Origin: Janibacter sp. HTCC2649
Lineage (GTDB): Bacteria; Actinomycetota; Actinomycetes; Actinomycetales; Dermatophilaceae
Length of the DNA stretch: 64,000 bases
Assembly (NCBI RefSeq): GCF_000152705.1
Contig: NZ_CH672413.1
Coordinates: 62,001 to 126,000, forward strand
Direction: 5' to 3'
The translations under genes were made by a program, and so were the position numbers. Of the stretch, positions 24,654 to 35,200 are shown in pieces. The notes below the pieces were generated by a model, which saw only the letters and a program-made list of their open reading frames with translations, ran no database searches and was not told where the DNA came from. The number at the start of each line of letters is the position of its first letter. Positions within the stretch are counted from its first letter, which is position 1.

Positions 24654-24950
24654 TCATGGCTGCGGTGGCATGAGGGCGGCAAAGCTTCCTGCGGAGGCCT
24701 GGTCGGTCGTCGCGTAGGTCGTGAGGCACGAGTCGACGTTCGTCCTGAACGAGTCGATGACCCGGTTCGTCGTCGTCGTGACCCCACGCAGCCGACCCAC
24801 GGCGTACGTCAGATCGTCAGCGAGGTCACCCATGGACGTCCCCTGCGCGTCCGTGAGGTCGGTGCTCGTGTTCCCCAGGTCGGTGCGCGCTTCCTTGGCC
24901 CCGAGATCCCACGCAGCGCGCACCTCTCCGGCCTTGATCCGGATCGTCAT
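24654..24950 (-). CDS. Small EspC/WXG-like helical protein
   Basis: 98 residues, two predicted long helices, Cys only in VDSCLTTY, and a C-terminal segment TYATTDQASAGSFAAL resembling the YxxxD-type ends of EspC-like T7SS substrates. It lacks a WXG turn. It precedes the cysteine-peptidase gene by 18 bp, the usual place of the small partner of a T7SS effector. On the minus strand TAGGTT lies 6 bp upstream of the ATG, so the operon's mRNA may be leaderless. Confidence 0.65.
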   Translation of the reverse strand: MTIRIKAGEVRAAWDLGAKEARTDLGNTSTDLTDAQGTSMGDLADDLTYAVGRLRGVTTTTNRVIDSFRTNVDSCLTTYATTDQASAGSFAALMPPQP

Positions 24951-25006
24951 GCGTCCAACCTAGGGCGAGCCCAGACTTCGTGGAATGGGGAGAACTCCCC
25001 GTTCCG

Positions 25007-25453
25007 TCAGTCTTCGGCGGGCGGCTCGTCGTCCCAGGCAGCCGCGGCGATGAGCCACGTGCCGGCCGAGCGGACGAACTGGATGGACTTCCCGCCACGT
25101 CCCTCAAAGGGCTCGTCCCGCTGGACTCCCTGCTTTGCGTAGTGACCGAACCAGTGGGCGACGTCACCGAAGATCTCGACGTGACCTGAGGTCGGCCATT
25201 CGCTGAAGTCGCGCAGAGTGCCGTCGGAGAGGATCGCGCGCCGCGGCTCGATGAACTCCTCGACGCTGTATGCCGTCAGGGCCGGGCCTGCGGCCGACAC
25301 GATGCGGGCGCCGGGCAGGAACATCGCCCGCAGCCGGTCCATCCGCCGGTCGAGGTCGGGGGACGTGGTGAAAGCGGCGAAGAACTCGGCGACCAGTGAC
25401 TCGATCACCACGGCATCCTCGGCTGCGTCGGTGGGTTCGGGTGCATTGCTCAC
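25007..25453 (-). CDS. NTF2/SnoaL-like protein
   Basis: 148 residues, GTG start. Pattern of an NTF2-like alpha+beta cone: IESLVAEFFAAFTT, LRAMFLPGARIVSAAG, YSVEEFIEPRRAIL, HVEIFGDVAHWFGHYAK and FVRSAGTWLIAAAAWDDE. Proteins of this size in the superfamily may bind small ligands or act as isomerases; no catalytic residue can be assigned. Divergent from the TspO/MBR gene with 23 bp between start codons. Confidence 0.72.
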   Translation of the reverse strand: MSNAPEPTDAAEDAVVIESLVAEFFAAFTTSPDLDRRMDRLRAMFLPGARIVSAAGPALTAYSVEEFIEPRRAILSDGTLRDFSEWPTSGHVEIFGDVAHWFGHYAKQGVQRDEPFEGRGGKSIQFVRSAGTWLIAAAAWDDEPPAED

Positions 25454-25476
25454 GGACGCAGCATAAGTTCGTGTCC

Positions 25477-26286
25477 ATGTTGTCCACGGATCGCACGCGC
25501 CAGATCGGCGTCACCCTCGCCGAGATCTTCTGCATCTTGGGCACGCTCGTCGGGGTCGGGGTGATTGGCACGCGGGTCGAGGAGTCTGCCGGTGGCTCCC
25601 TCGCGGCCGACGCGACCTTGCTCGCCCCCGCAGGTCCGGCCTTCTCCATCTGGTCGGTCATCTACGTCGGCCTGGCCGCCTACACGGTGTGGCAGTGGCT
25701 CCCCCGGGGCGGCAGCAGTGAGCTGGCCCAGCGCACCGGGTGGTGGGTTGCGGCATCGATGGTGCTCAATGCGATGTGGTTGCTCGTGACCCAGCAGGGC
25801 TGGGTGTGGTTCAGCGTCGTCGTCATCCTCCTGCTGTTGCTCGTCCTCATGCGGCTGGCTCTGGAACTGGCGGCCATGGGTGACGATGCGGGCGACGTGG
25901 TGGGTACGTGGATCGTCCGAGGAACTGTGGGGCTCTACCTCGGCTGGGTCGCCGTGGCCACATTCGCCAACATCGCTGCGGCTGTGGCCGGTAGCGGCTT
26001 CGACTTCACCCGGGGCGGGGCAGCGGTGGGCGCCGCCGTGATGGCGCTCGTCGTCGTGACGGCGCTGGCCGTGGGGTTGATGCGCGCCGAGCCGACCCGG
26101 TGGGGAGTCGCGGCGGCGACCGTGTGGGGGCTGTCGTGGCTGGCAGTCGGGCGGTTCACCGACGAGCCGCGTTCGAGCGTCGTCGGGGCGACGGCCCTTG
26201 TTGCCGCAGTCGTGATCGCTGCGGCAGCCGTCTCCCTCACCCTGCGTGCGAAGAGCGAGCTGCGTTCTGCGCGATCGCGTCAGTGA
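25477..26286 (+). CDS. TspO/MBR-related integral membrane protein
   Basis: 269 residues from ATG 25477 (a GTG at 25471 is possible). Seven to eight hydrophobic helices, with the family-like AGPAFSIWSVIYVGLAAYTV and several conserved-looking Trp residues (WQWLP, GWVWF, WGVAAATVWGLSWLAVG). Its length is greater than classical TspO (about 160 residues) and fits the longer tryptophan-rich actinobacterial branch. Classical members bind porphyrins or cholesterol; function here is open. The last 50 bp overlap, tail to tail, the end of the hydrolase gene on the other strand. Confidence 0.7.
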   Translation: MLSTDRTRQIGVTLAEIFCILGTLVGVGVIGTRVEESAGGSLAADATLLAPAGPAFSIWSVIYVGLAAYTVWQWLPRGGSSELAQRTGWWVAASMVLNAMWLLVTQQGWVWFSVVVILLLLLVLMRLALELAAMGDDAGDVVGTWIVRGTVGLYLGWVAVATFANIAAAVAGSGFDFTRGGAAVGAAVMALVVVTALAVGLMRAEPTRWGVAAATVWGLSWLAVGRFTDEPRSSVVGATALVAAVVIAAAAVSLTLRAKSELRSARSRQ

Positions 26287-27136
26287 TCTCGACACGACGT
26301 CCACGGGGGAGGTCATGCCCCATCTCGGGGAACATCAGCAGCCTCGATCCGGGGATGGCGCGGGCCGTGGCCACCCCGCCGCTGGGCAGGACCAAGAGGT
26401 CCTTGAGCCCGTGGATCACGAGGGTGGGCACCGTGATCCGGTGCAGTCGTGAGGTGCGGTCCGCGGAGGCGTTGATGGCGTTGAGCTGACGATCGCGACT
26501 CGTGGCCGTGACGGCACCGCGCGCGACGTGTGCCTCGGCCATGACCCGCATCTCGGCATCGTCGAAGTCGCTGCCCGCGATGACCCTGAACGCATCGACA
26601 CTGCGCTCCAATGCCTCGTCGCGGGTCGTGGGCGGAACCGCGCGGATCTGGCGGACGAGGGCGGGCAGCAGGCGTGCCGAGGTGCGGCCGAAGCGACGGT
26701 GCCCCGTGTTCGACATGATCGAGCACAGAGAGAGCACCCGGTCGGGGTGGTTGAGAGCGAGCTCCTGAGCAATCATCCCGCCCATCGATGCACCCACGAC
26801 GTGGGCCGAGTCGATGCCAAGGTGGGTCAGGAGACCGGCGGCGTCGCCCGCGAGGTCGACGAGCGTGTAGTCCGCCTTGGCGAACCGGCGCGCCGCCAGG
26901 CCCTTGGCGACATCGCCACGCCTGGGTGGCGGGCCGTCCGTGAACGACGACAGCCCCTGATCGCGGTTGTCATAGCGGATGACCCGGAAGCCGTGAGCCA
27001 CGAGCAGCTCGACGAAGTCCGGCGGCCACGCGACGAGCTGCGCCCCCATTCCCATGATGAGCAGGATGGGTTCGCCGTCGTCAGGGCCGTCGATGACGTA
27101 CTCGATGCGCTGGTCACCGATCTCTGCAGATGTCAT
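26237..27136 (-). CDS. Alpha/beta hydrolase
   Basis: 299 residues from ATG 27136, chosen because the fold begins here. Motifs: ILLIMGMGAQLVAWPPDF after the first strands, YDNRDQGLSS, nucleophile elbow VGASMGGMIAQELAL with catalytic Ser, an Asp in HGLKDLLV and His in PEMGHDLPRG. The pattern is typical of epoxide-hydrolase/esterase-like proteins annotated in actinobacteria; substrate unknown. The coding ends of this gene and the TspO-like gene overlap by 50 bp. Confidence 0.88.
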   Translation of the reverse strand: MTSAEIGDQRIEYVIDGPDDGEPILLIMGMGAQLVAWPPDFVELLVAHGFRVIRYDNRDQGLSSFTDGPPPRRGDVAKGLAARRFAKADYTLVDLAGDAAGLLTHLGIDSAHVVGASMGGMIAQELALNHPDRVLSLCSIMSNTGHRRFGRTSARLLPALVRQIRAVPPTTRDEALERSVDAFRVIAGSDFDDAEMRVMAEAHVARGAVTATSRDRQLNAINASADRTSRLHRITVPTLVIHGLKDLLVLPSGGVATARAIPGSRLLMFPEMGHDLPRGRRVEITDAIAQNAARSSHAG

Positions 27137-27217
27137 GTCCGCATCCAACCAAAGGTTGCTGACCGTGACTCGGGGAGGTGACGGGAGACCACATCCTTGC
27201 GACGTAGGCTGTCCGCC

Positions 27218-27580
27218 GTGCTCCTCCCGCTCACCCAAGTGCTCGTCGCGGCAGCCTTCCTGCTCACCGTGGTCGCTGCCGGCTATGCCCTGTTCGACCG
27301 GCTCATCGGCAACGTCGTCCTCGGTCTGGCCGCCATCGTCGAGGTCGGCGTCCTCGTCCAGCTCGTCCGTGGCCTCTTCGGCATCGCGTCGCTGGAGGGC
27401 ACGGAGCCGAAGGCGACGTTCACGGCATACCTCGTCACGTTGCCTTTTGTCCTTGCCATCACCGTGTGGAGCGCCATCAAGGACAAGACGCGGTGGGCCA
27501 TGGCCTCGATCGCCGTCGGTGCCTTCGCCGTCGCGGTGATGAGCCTTCGTCTGCAGCAGATCTGGGGTCTTCATGCCTGA
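27218..27580 (+). CDS. Small integral membrane protein, four helices
   Basis: 120 residues from GTG 27218 (a TTG at 27197 is the alternative). TAGGCT (27205-27210) lies 7 bp before the GTG with no Shine-Dalgarno, so a leaderless start fits. Four predicted transmembrane helices, with LFDRLIGNVVLGLAAIVEV and TAYLVTLPFVLAITVW. A polytopic protein of this layout paired with the next gene is commonly conserved in actinobacteria, but no function is known to me. Confidence 0.7.
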   Translation: MLLPLTQVLVAAAFLLTVVAAGYALFDRLIGNVVLGLAAIVEVGVLVQLVRGLFGIASLEGTEPKATFTAYLVTLPFVLAITVWSAIKDKTRWAMASIAVGAFAVAVMSLRLQQIWGLHA

Positions 27581-27992
27581 CACGCCCTCCGCAACCGAGA
27601 CGCATTCAGCCCGCGGCCCCGGGCGCATCCTCGTCGCCGTCTATGGCGTCCTGGCGCTGGCCGCGACCGGTCGCTCGATCCTCCAGATCGTCGAGTACTT
27701 CGACCGGGCGCGGCTGGCCTACGTGCTGTCGGCGCTCGCGGCCGTCATCTACATCGTGGCGACCATCGGGATGGCTCGCGGCGATCGTCGAAGCACCCGC
27801 ATCGCCCTTCTCGCGTGCACCGTCGAGCTCGTCGGTGTCCTTGTCGTCGGAGCCTTGTCGTATGCCGTGCCGAGCGCCTTCCCGGACAAGACGGTCTGGT
27901 CGCACTTTGGTTCCGGCTACGGCTACGTGCCGCTGTTCCTGCCGATGCTCGGCATCTGGTGGCTCAATCGCGTTCGAACATCAGCCGCGTGA
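27573..27992 (+). CDS. Small integral membrane protein, four helices, partner of the preceding gene
   Basis: 139 residues; overlaps the preceding gene by 8 bp, so the two are co-translated. A hydrophilic N-terminus of about 18 residues precedes four predicted helices (ILVAVYGVLALAATGRSIL, AYVLSALAAVIYIVATIGMA, IALLACTVELVGVLVVGAL, YGYVPLFLPMLGIWWL). No family with known function. Its 3' end overlaps by 12 bp the convergent aldo/keto reductase gene. Confidence 0.72.
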   Translation: MPDTPSATETHSARGPGRILVAVYGVLALAATGRSILQIVEYFDRARLAYVLSALAAVIYIVATIGMARGDRRSTRIALLACTVELVGVLVVGALSYAVPSAFPDKTVWSHFGSGYGYVPLFLPMLGIWWLNRVRTSAA

Positions 27993-29027
27993 GGACTTCG
28001 CCCAGAGGTTGATGCCCGCGTCGACCGCGTGCTTGTCGATGGCCTTGAGCTCGGCATCACTGAACGTGATGTTCTTGACCGCGAGCAGGTTGTCGTCGAG
28101 CTGTTCGACACTCGAGGCGCCGACGAGGACCGACGTCACACGGGAGTCCTTGAGCAGCCAGGCCAAGGCCATCTGCGCGAGGGTCTGACCGCGCTTCTTG
28201 GCCATCGCGTTGAGGGCGCGCACGTGCTTGAGCGAGTCCTCGGTGAGGAGCTCCGGGCTGAGGCTCTTGCCTTGCGACGCACGAGATCCCTCGGGGATTC
28301 CCTTGAGGTACTTGCTCGTCAGCATGCCCTGGGCCAGGGGTGAGAACGCGATGCAGCCGACGCCGGTCTCACCGAGGACGTCGAGCAGGTCCTCCTCGAC
28401 CCAGCGGTTGAGCATCGAGTACGCAGGCTGGTGGATGAGCAGGGGAGTGCCGAGCTCACGCAGGATCTCGATGGCCTCACGGGTGCGAGGGCCGGAGTAG
28501 GACGAGATGCCGATGTAGAGCGCCTTGCCCTGTCGCACAAGGGAATCGAGTGCGCCCATCGTCTCCTCGAGCGGAGTGGTCTCGTCAAAGCGGTGGCTGT
28601 AGAAGATGTCGACGTAGTCCAGGCCCATGCGCTGGAGTGACTGGTCCGCGCTGGCGAGGACGTATTTGCGGCCGCCGCCGCCCTGGCCATAGGGGCCCGG
28701 CCACATGTCGTAGCCAGCCTTGCTGCTGATGATGAGCTCGTCGCGGTAGGGCTTGAAGTCACGGGCGAAGTGCGAGCCGAAGTTGCGTTCGGCCGAACCG
28801 TAGGGCGGTCCGTAGTTGTTGGCCAGGTCGAAGTGGGTGATGCCCCTGTCGAACGCGCGGCGCAGGATCGCCTGCTGACGGTCGAGGGGCACGTCGTCAC
28901 CGAAGTTGTGCCACAGGCCGAGAGAGATTGCAGGGAGGTCGAGACCGGACCGCCCGGCCCGGCGATACGGCATACCCGCGCGGTAGCGGCCAGGGGCCGC
29001 CTTGTACTCATCGACGTGGAAAGTCAT
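27981..29027 (-). CDS. Aldo/keto reductase, L-glyceraldehyde 3-phosphate reductase (YghZ)-like
   Basis: 348 residues from ATG 29027; ATGs at 29036 and 29039 are alternatives. Strong YghZ-type sequence: MPYRRAGRSGLDLPAISLGL, WHNFGDDVP, FDLANNYGPPYGSAERNFG with the catalytic Asp/Tyr, SSKAGYDMWPGPYGQGG with Lys, and SHRFDETTPLEET with His. The NADPH loop is VLVGASSVEQLDDN. The E. coli homologue detoxifies L-glyceraldehyde 3-phosphate and methylglyoxal. Divergent from the SAM-IV riboswitch and metY. Confidence 0.9.
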   Translation of the reverse strand: MTFHVDEYKAAPGRYRAGMPYRRAGRSGLDLPAISLGLWHNFGDDVPLDRQQAILRRAFDRGITHFDLANNYGPPYGSAERNFGSHFARDFKPYRDELIISSKAGYDMWPGPYGQGGGGRKYVLASADQSLQRMGLDYVDIFYSHRFDETTPLEETMGALDSLVRQGKALYIGISSYSGPRTREAIEILRELGTPLLIHQPAYSMLNRWVEEDLLDVLGETGVGCIAFSPLAQGMLTSKYLKGIPEGSRASQGKSLSPELLTEDSLKHVRALNAMAKKRGQTLAQMALAWLLKDSRVTSVLVGASSVEQLDDNLLAVKNITFSDAELKAIDKHAVDAGINLWAKSSRG

Positions 29028-29114
29028 GTGACTCATCATGCCTGCCTATGGCGGTCCACGATCAGAGACACCGCTCCCGCGGGCAGGGGCGGCGGCGTTA
29101 ACGTTTCAACCACA

Positions 29115-29195
29115 GGTCATGAGTGCCAGCGACAAGCCCCGGCTCGCTGGCCGGCAACCCTCCAACCGCGGTGGGGTGCCCCGGGTGAAGACCAG
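29115..29195 (+). ncRNA. SAM-IV-type riboswitch upstream of metY
   Basis: The block starts GGTCATGAGTGCCAGCGACA, continues with a GC-rich P2/P3 hairpin, GGCAACCCTCC, GGTGGGGTGCCCCGGGTGA, and closes with AGACC pairing back to GGTC. This is the conserved SAM-I/SAM-IV core with the actinobacterial SAM-IV pseudoknot segment. It sits 50 bp before metY, and a near-identical copy precedes metX at 42081. High SAM should lower expression. Confidence 0.88.
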
Positions 29196-29245
29196 GCGGA
29201 GCGTCGACCGGCGCCCGCAAGCACGGCATACAAGGAGCTTTTGCG

Positions 29246-30583
<1,338 letters not shown>

Positions 30584-30611
30584 CCCAACCCCCAGATCAC
30601 CTCACCTTTTC

Positions 30612-30684
30612 CGCCTCATCACGGAACGTGGCCCTTCCCCCCGGATCCTTTCCGGGGGGAAGGGTGGGTTTCCGTGATGAGGCG
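30612..30684. terminator. Two-part long hairpin after metY
   Basis: Outer arms CGCCTCATCACGGAA (30612-30626) and TTCCGTGATGAGGCG (30670-30684), inner arms CCCTTCCCCCCGGA (30632-30645) and TCCGGGGGGAAGGG (30651-30664). Both stems are perfect, giving 29 bp of pairing. Likely terminator; no T tract follows. Confidence 0.75.
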
Positions 30685-30718
30685 CAAATGGTGCCCACCG
30701 TGGGCGAGCGAAGGCTCA

Positions 30719-30755
30719 CTGTGGATAACTCTGCGGTGAGTTTCGCGGTTCGATC
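30719..30755 (+). promoter_or_regulatory. Shared upstream element, copy 3
   Basis: CTGTGGATAACTCTGCGGT then GAGTTTCGCGGTTCG matches the blocks upstream of the two lipoprotein genes (7691-7727 and 9956-9992). TGTGGATAA is a perfect DnaA-box sequence on the other strand. A -10-like TAGCGT (30756-30761) follows and ends 7 bp before ATG 30769. Confidence 0.5.
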
Positions 30756-30768
30756 TAGCGTCTGAGCC

Positions 30769-31056
30769 ATGACACGGATGCAGATCGGTGCCGAGGTGAT
30801 CGCAGCCCTCGGTGTGTCCTTGGGGGACGTCGCGAGCGATCTTGAGTCGACCAAGGACGGGGAGGTCGATCGGTGGGCCATGGGCGGGGGCCAATCCTCA
30901 GAGGCGTTCGATGAGCTCCTCTACGGGTGGCGTCGCAACCGGTTGCTCCTGGCCAAAGTCCTGCGTGACCTCAGTGACAAAGCCCAGAACGCGGGCCAGG
31001 GGTATGTCGAAACCGAAGTCGAAGCTCGGCGCATGTTCGGTGGTGAAACGCGGTGA
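30769..31056 (+). CDS. EspC-like small helical protein
   Basis: 95 residues with two predicted helices joined by a turn: GAEVIAALGVSLGDVASDLE, then a central GGGQSSEAFDELLYGWRRNR and a C-terminal helix ending GYVETEVEARRMF. The pattern (Trp after the turn, Tyr and acidic residue in the last helix) fits EspC/WXG-like T7SS substrates. It overlaps the following, larger gene by 4 bp (GTGA), the small-partner-then-effector order also seen at 24654-24950. Expression is probably from the shared upstream element, with a leaderless or very short leader. Confidence 0.68.
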   Translation: MTRMQIGAEVIAALGVSLGDVASDLESTKDGEVDRWAMGGGQSSEAFDELLYGWRRNRLLLAKVLRDLSDKAQNAGQGYVETEVEARRMFGGETR

Positions 31057-32261
31057 TCGGCCAAACCCTCGCGCCCATCGAAGGCAATGCGGAGGCGGTG
31101 CGCGCGCTCTCCCGCACCTTGCGAGCGGCAGCAGTCAAACTCACCTCGATGAACGCTGTCCTCGTCGGCATCAAGGCTGGCGCCTCGTGGGACAGCCCTG
31201 CCGGAGACCTGTTCGAGGCAGCGGTGCGGCAGTCACCACCGATCCTGGATGCACTGATTGACCGGTATGCGGGCACTGCTTCCGCGCTCATGACGTTCTC
31301 GGACGAGCTCGAGCCCGCGCAGGCACGTGCCAACGCGGCCGCCTCACGCCACGAGGCGTCCACACGTGAGTACTTCCGCCTTGAGGACCTCCTCGCCTCG
31401 GTGATGGGTACGCCGGACCAAGTGAACGTTGAAGACCGTCAGAGGCACGCCCTCCAAGCGATGCAGTCGGCCGAGGACGACCATGCGGCCGCTTGGAGAT
31501 CCTTCACCGCAGCTGACCGGGGCCTGGCTCGGCAGCTGCGCCATCTGGCGCACGACCTTCTCGATGACAGCGCCTTCTACAGCGTGCTGGCGAAGATGGA
31601 TGAGTTTTCTGAGGAGATGTCCTACATCCCTCCCGCGACGCGCAGGTTCCCCATCCTGAACGCCTTGGGTACGGCCGGGGACATCGCCGGCGGCGTCAGC
31701 GGGGTAGGCCTTCGCCTGTTCTATGGGGAAGGGAGCTGGAAGCAAGTGGGTGTCAACGTCGCCGCGAGCGGCACGCTGATGGGCGCCAAGGGCCTGAAGT
31801 CCGGTGCACTCGCAGGCTCCCGTTCGATGTCGCGTCTTGCCGATGGCAAGCGCGCCTACGCCGGTGAGCAGCTCTCGACCAAGGAGCGGCTTTTCATAGG
31901 GACCCGAGAAGAACTGCACAAGAAGTACCCAAAGCTGGGCACGGCCGTGGAAGGACGTTTCCCGGAGAGCCGGATGGTCATTCCCCTCCCGAAGATTCCG
32001 TCGATGCTCCCGACCAAGGGCATGCCTTTGGGGGAGAAGGCGAAGATCTGGCGTAGTCAGGCCAAGGCCGTGACCCAGAGGCAGGTCGACAAGGTCTTCC
32101 TCGACGACCTTCGTGCAGCATCGGCGGGAGGGCCGAACGCACAGAGGATGTTCGTCGCTGGTTCGACGTTGGAGCGTGCCGTGCCGAAGCTCAAGGAAGG
32201 GGCCGCCAACGCCCTGGGCGAAAAGCCGGAGGAGAAGGTGTCGGCGCCGACCTATCCTTGA
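31053..32261 (+). CDS. WXG-like large protein, putative T7SS effector
   Basis: 402 residues, GTG start overlapping the previous stop. The first 190 residues are helical with a WXG-like turn (GASWDSPAGDLFEAAV) and a second helical segment (ARANAAASRHEASTREYFRL). A Gly-rich stretch GTAGDIAGGVSGVGLRLFYG and GVNVAASGTLMGAKGL lies in the middle. The C-terminal 150 residues are basic and end in a region of no recognised fold (KLGTAVEGRFPESRMV; QVDKVFLDDLRAASAGG). This is the N-domain/linker/variable-end layout of LXG- or WXG-type polymorphic effectors. No immunity gene is obvious: hrpA follows immediately. Confidence 0.6.
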   Translation: MIGQTLAPIEGNAEAVRALSRTLRAAAVKLTSMNAVLVGIKAGASWDSPAGDLFEAAVRQSPPILDALIDRYAGTASALMTFSDELEPAQARANAAASRHEASTREYFRLEDLLASVMGTPDQVNVEDRQRHALQAMQSAEDDHAAAWRSFTAADRGLARQLRHLAHDLLDDSAFYSVLAKMDEFSEEMSYIPPATRRFPILNALGTAGDIAGGVSGVGLRLFYGEGSWKQVGVNVAASGTLMGAKGLKSGALAGSRSMSRLADGKRAYAGEQLSTKERLFIGTREELHKKYPKLGTAVEGRFPESRMVIPLPKIPSMLPTKGMPLGEKAKIWRSQAKAVTQRQVDKVFLDDLRAASAGGPNAQRMFVAGSTLERAVPKLKEGAANALGEKPEEKVSAPTYP

Positions 32262-32265
32262 GCGC

Positions 32266-35200
32266 GTGCCGCAGCCAGAGCAAAACACGGGGAGCAGCGT
32301 CGTCGACTCCGCCCCCACGCAGGGCGGACCCATCGACCCCGCGCAGCTGAGGTACCCCGAACAGCTCCCTGTCGTCGAACGCCGTGACGACATCCTCGCC
32401 GCCCTGCGCGACCACCAGGTCGTCGTCATCGCGGGAGAGACCGGCTCTGGCAAGACCACCCAGCTCCCCAAGATGTGCCTCGAGCTCGGCCTCGGCAGCA
32501 GCGGCCAGATCGGGCACACGCAGCCCCGCCGCATCGCCGCCCGCTCCGTCGCCGAACGCATCGCCGAGGAGATGGAGGTCGAGCTCGGCGACCTCGTCGG
32601 CTACCAGGTCCGCTTCACCGACCACAGCAGCGACCGGACCCGGCTCAAGGTCATGACCGACGGCATCCTCCTCGCGGAGATGCAGCGCGACCGGGACCTG
32701 CGCCGCTACGACACGATCATCATCGACGAGGCCCACGAGCGGTCGCTCAACATCGACTTCATCCTCGGCTACCTCAAGTCGCTGCTCCCGCGCCGACCCG
32801 ACCTCAAGGTCGTCATCACCTCGGCCACCATCGACCCGGCCCGCTTCGCCGAGCACTTCTCCACCGATGCCCGCGGGGACGTCGTGCGCGAGGTTCCGAT
32901 CATCGAGGTCTCCGGGCGCACCTTCCCCGTCGAGGTCCGCTACCGACCTCTCGTGGAACGCACCGACGCTGGCGCGATCATCGAGGAACGCGACCAGGTC
33001 ACTGCGGTCTGCGACGCCGTCACGGAGCTCTGGACCGAGACCCCGCCCGGCCACAGCGCGACCGACATCCTCGTGTTCTTCTCGGGTGAGCGAGAGATTC
33101 GCGATGCCGCCGACGCACTCAACGGCCTCAACCTGCCGAGCACCGAGGTCCTCCCGCTCTACGCCCGCCTGTCCGCCAACGAGCAACACCGCGTCTTCAC
33201 TCGGGGCAAGGGCCGCCGCATCATCCTCGCCACCAACGTCGCGGAGACCTCGCTGACGGTCCCGGGCATCGGCTACGTCATCGACACCGGCACCGCCCGC
33301 ATCTCCCGCTACTCCCAGCGCACCAAGGTCCAGCGCCTGCCCATCGAGCCGATCTCGCAGGCCAGCGCCTCGCAGAGGTCCGGGCGATGTGGCCGGGTCG
33401 CGGATGGCATTGCGGTCAGGCTCTATTCGGAGGAGGACTTCGAGTCACGCGCAGAGTTCACCGAGCCCGAGATCCTGCGCACCTCACTGGCTGCCGTCAT
33501 CCTGCAGATGACCGCCCTGGGCCTCGGTGACATCGCCCGCTTCCCGTTCGTCGACGCCCCCGACCCGAAGCAGATCGTCGATGGGGTCCGTCTCCTCGAC
33601 GAGCTCAACGCCCTCCAGGACGGCAAGGGGAGGCGCGGCGAAAGGCGACTCACGGCATACGGGAAGACTCTCGCAAGGCTGCCGCTCGATCCGCGCATGG
33701 GCCGCATGATCATCGAGGCCAACCGCCTCGGCTGCACCCGCGAGGTCCTTGTCATCGTCGCGGCGCTCACCATCCAGGACCCCCGCGAGCGCCCGGTCGA
33801 CAAGGAGGCGCAGGCACAGCAGCAGCACGCGCGCTTCAAGAGCGAGACCTCCGACTTCGCCGGCTTCCACTCACTGTGGCGCTACCTCAAGGAACAGCAG
33901 AAGGCCCTGTCCGGCAGCGCATTTCGCCGCATGTGCAAGGCGGAGTTCCTGCACTATCTGCGCATCCGCGAGTGGCAGGACCTGCACCAGCAGCTCCGCA
34001 GTGCCTGCAAGGCAGCCCGGATCGACCCCGACCAGAGCACGACCACACCCGACGGCGAACCCGACTGGGACGTCGTCCACAGGGCACTGCTCGCTGGTCT
34101 CCTGTCCCACATCGGCGTCCGCGACGAGCAAAAACGTGAGTATGCCGGCGCGCGGGGTTCGCGTTTCGGCATCAATCCCGGTTCGGGCCTGTTCAAGAAG
34201 CAGCCCGACGTGGTCATGGCCGCGGAGCTCGTCGAGACGACGCGCCTGTGGGCCCGGGTGAACGCCGCGATCGACCCCGAGTGGGCGGAGGAGGTCGGCG
34301 CGCACGTCATCAAGCGCACCTTCAGTGAGCCGCGCTGGTCCAAGTCCAAGGGCAGCGTCATCGCCTCCGAGCGTGTGACCCTCTACGGCGTGCCCCTCAT
34401 CGTCGACCGGACGGTGCTCTACGGCCGGATCAACCCGGAGGAAGCGCGCGACCTCTTCATCCGCAACGCTCTCGTCGAAGGCGACTGGGACACGCACCAC
34501 AAGTTCTGGAAGGCCAATACCGAACTCCTGCAGCGCCTTTCGGAGCTGGAGGAGCGCGCCCGCCGTCGTGATCTCATCGTCGATGACGAGGTGGTGTTCG
34601 CGTTCTACGACGCGCGCGTCCCCCCGGAGGTCACCTCTGTGCGGCACTTCGATCGCTGGTGGAAGGGCGAGCAGCGCAGCCGTCCCGACCTGCTGACCTT
34701 CACCGAGGAGCTCCTCACCCGCGAGGACGTCGACACCGTGTCGGCGAACGACTACCCGCGCACGTGGCGGCAGGGCGAGCTCGACCTCGACGTGACCTAT
34801 CAGTTCTCGCCGGGCGCGGACGCTGACGGAGTGACCGTCCACGTCCCGACGGCGATCCTCAACCAGGTGGTGCCGACAGGCTTCGACTGGCAGGTGCCGG
34901 GCCTGCGCGAGGACCTGGCCGTTGCCCTCCTCAAGTCGCTGCCCAAGGCGACGCGTCGTCACTTCGTCCCCACACCCGACCACGCCCGCGCGGCCCTGGC
35001 AGGCGCCGATCCGTCGTCCGGTGAGGCCTTCACCGACGAGCTGGCCCGGGTGCTGCGCAGCCGCGTTGGCGTCACCATCCCCACAGCCGAGTGGGATTGG
35101 GAGCGGGTGGCGGACCATCTGCGCATCACCTTCTCGGTCGAGGGCCCGGGCGGCCGGGTCATCGCCCGCGGCAAGGACCTCGACGAGCTGCGCCCCAAGT

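Noticed and set aside
30719-30755. DnaA-box-like core as a sign of a replication origin
   Set aside because: Boxes in the window are isolated or in pairs in front of genes. There is no cluster of boxes and no dnaA, dnaN or recF gene here.
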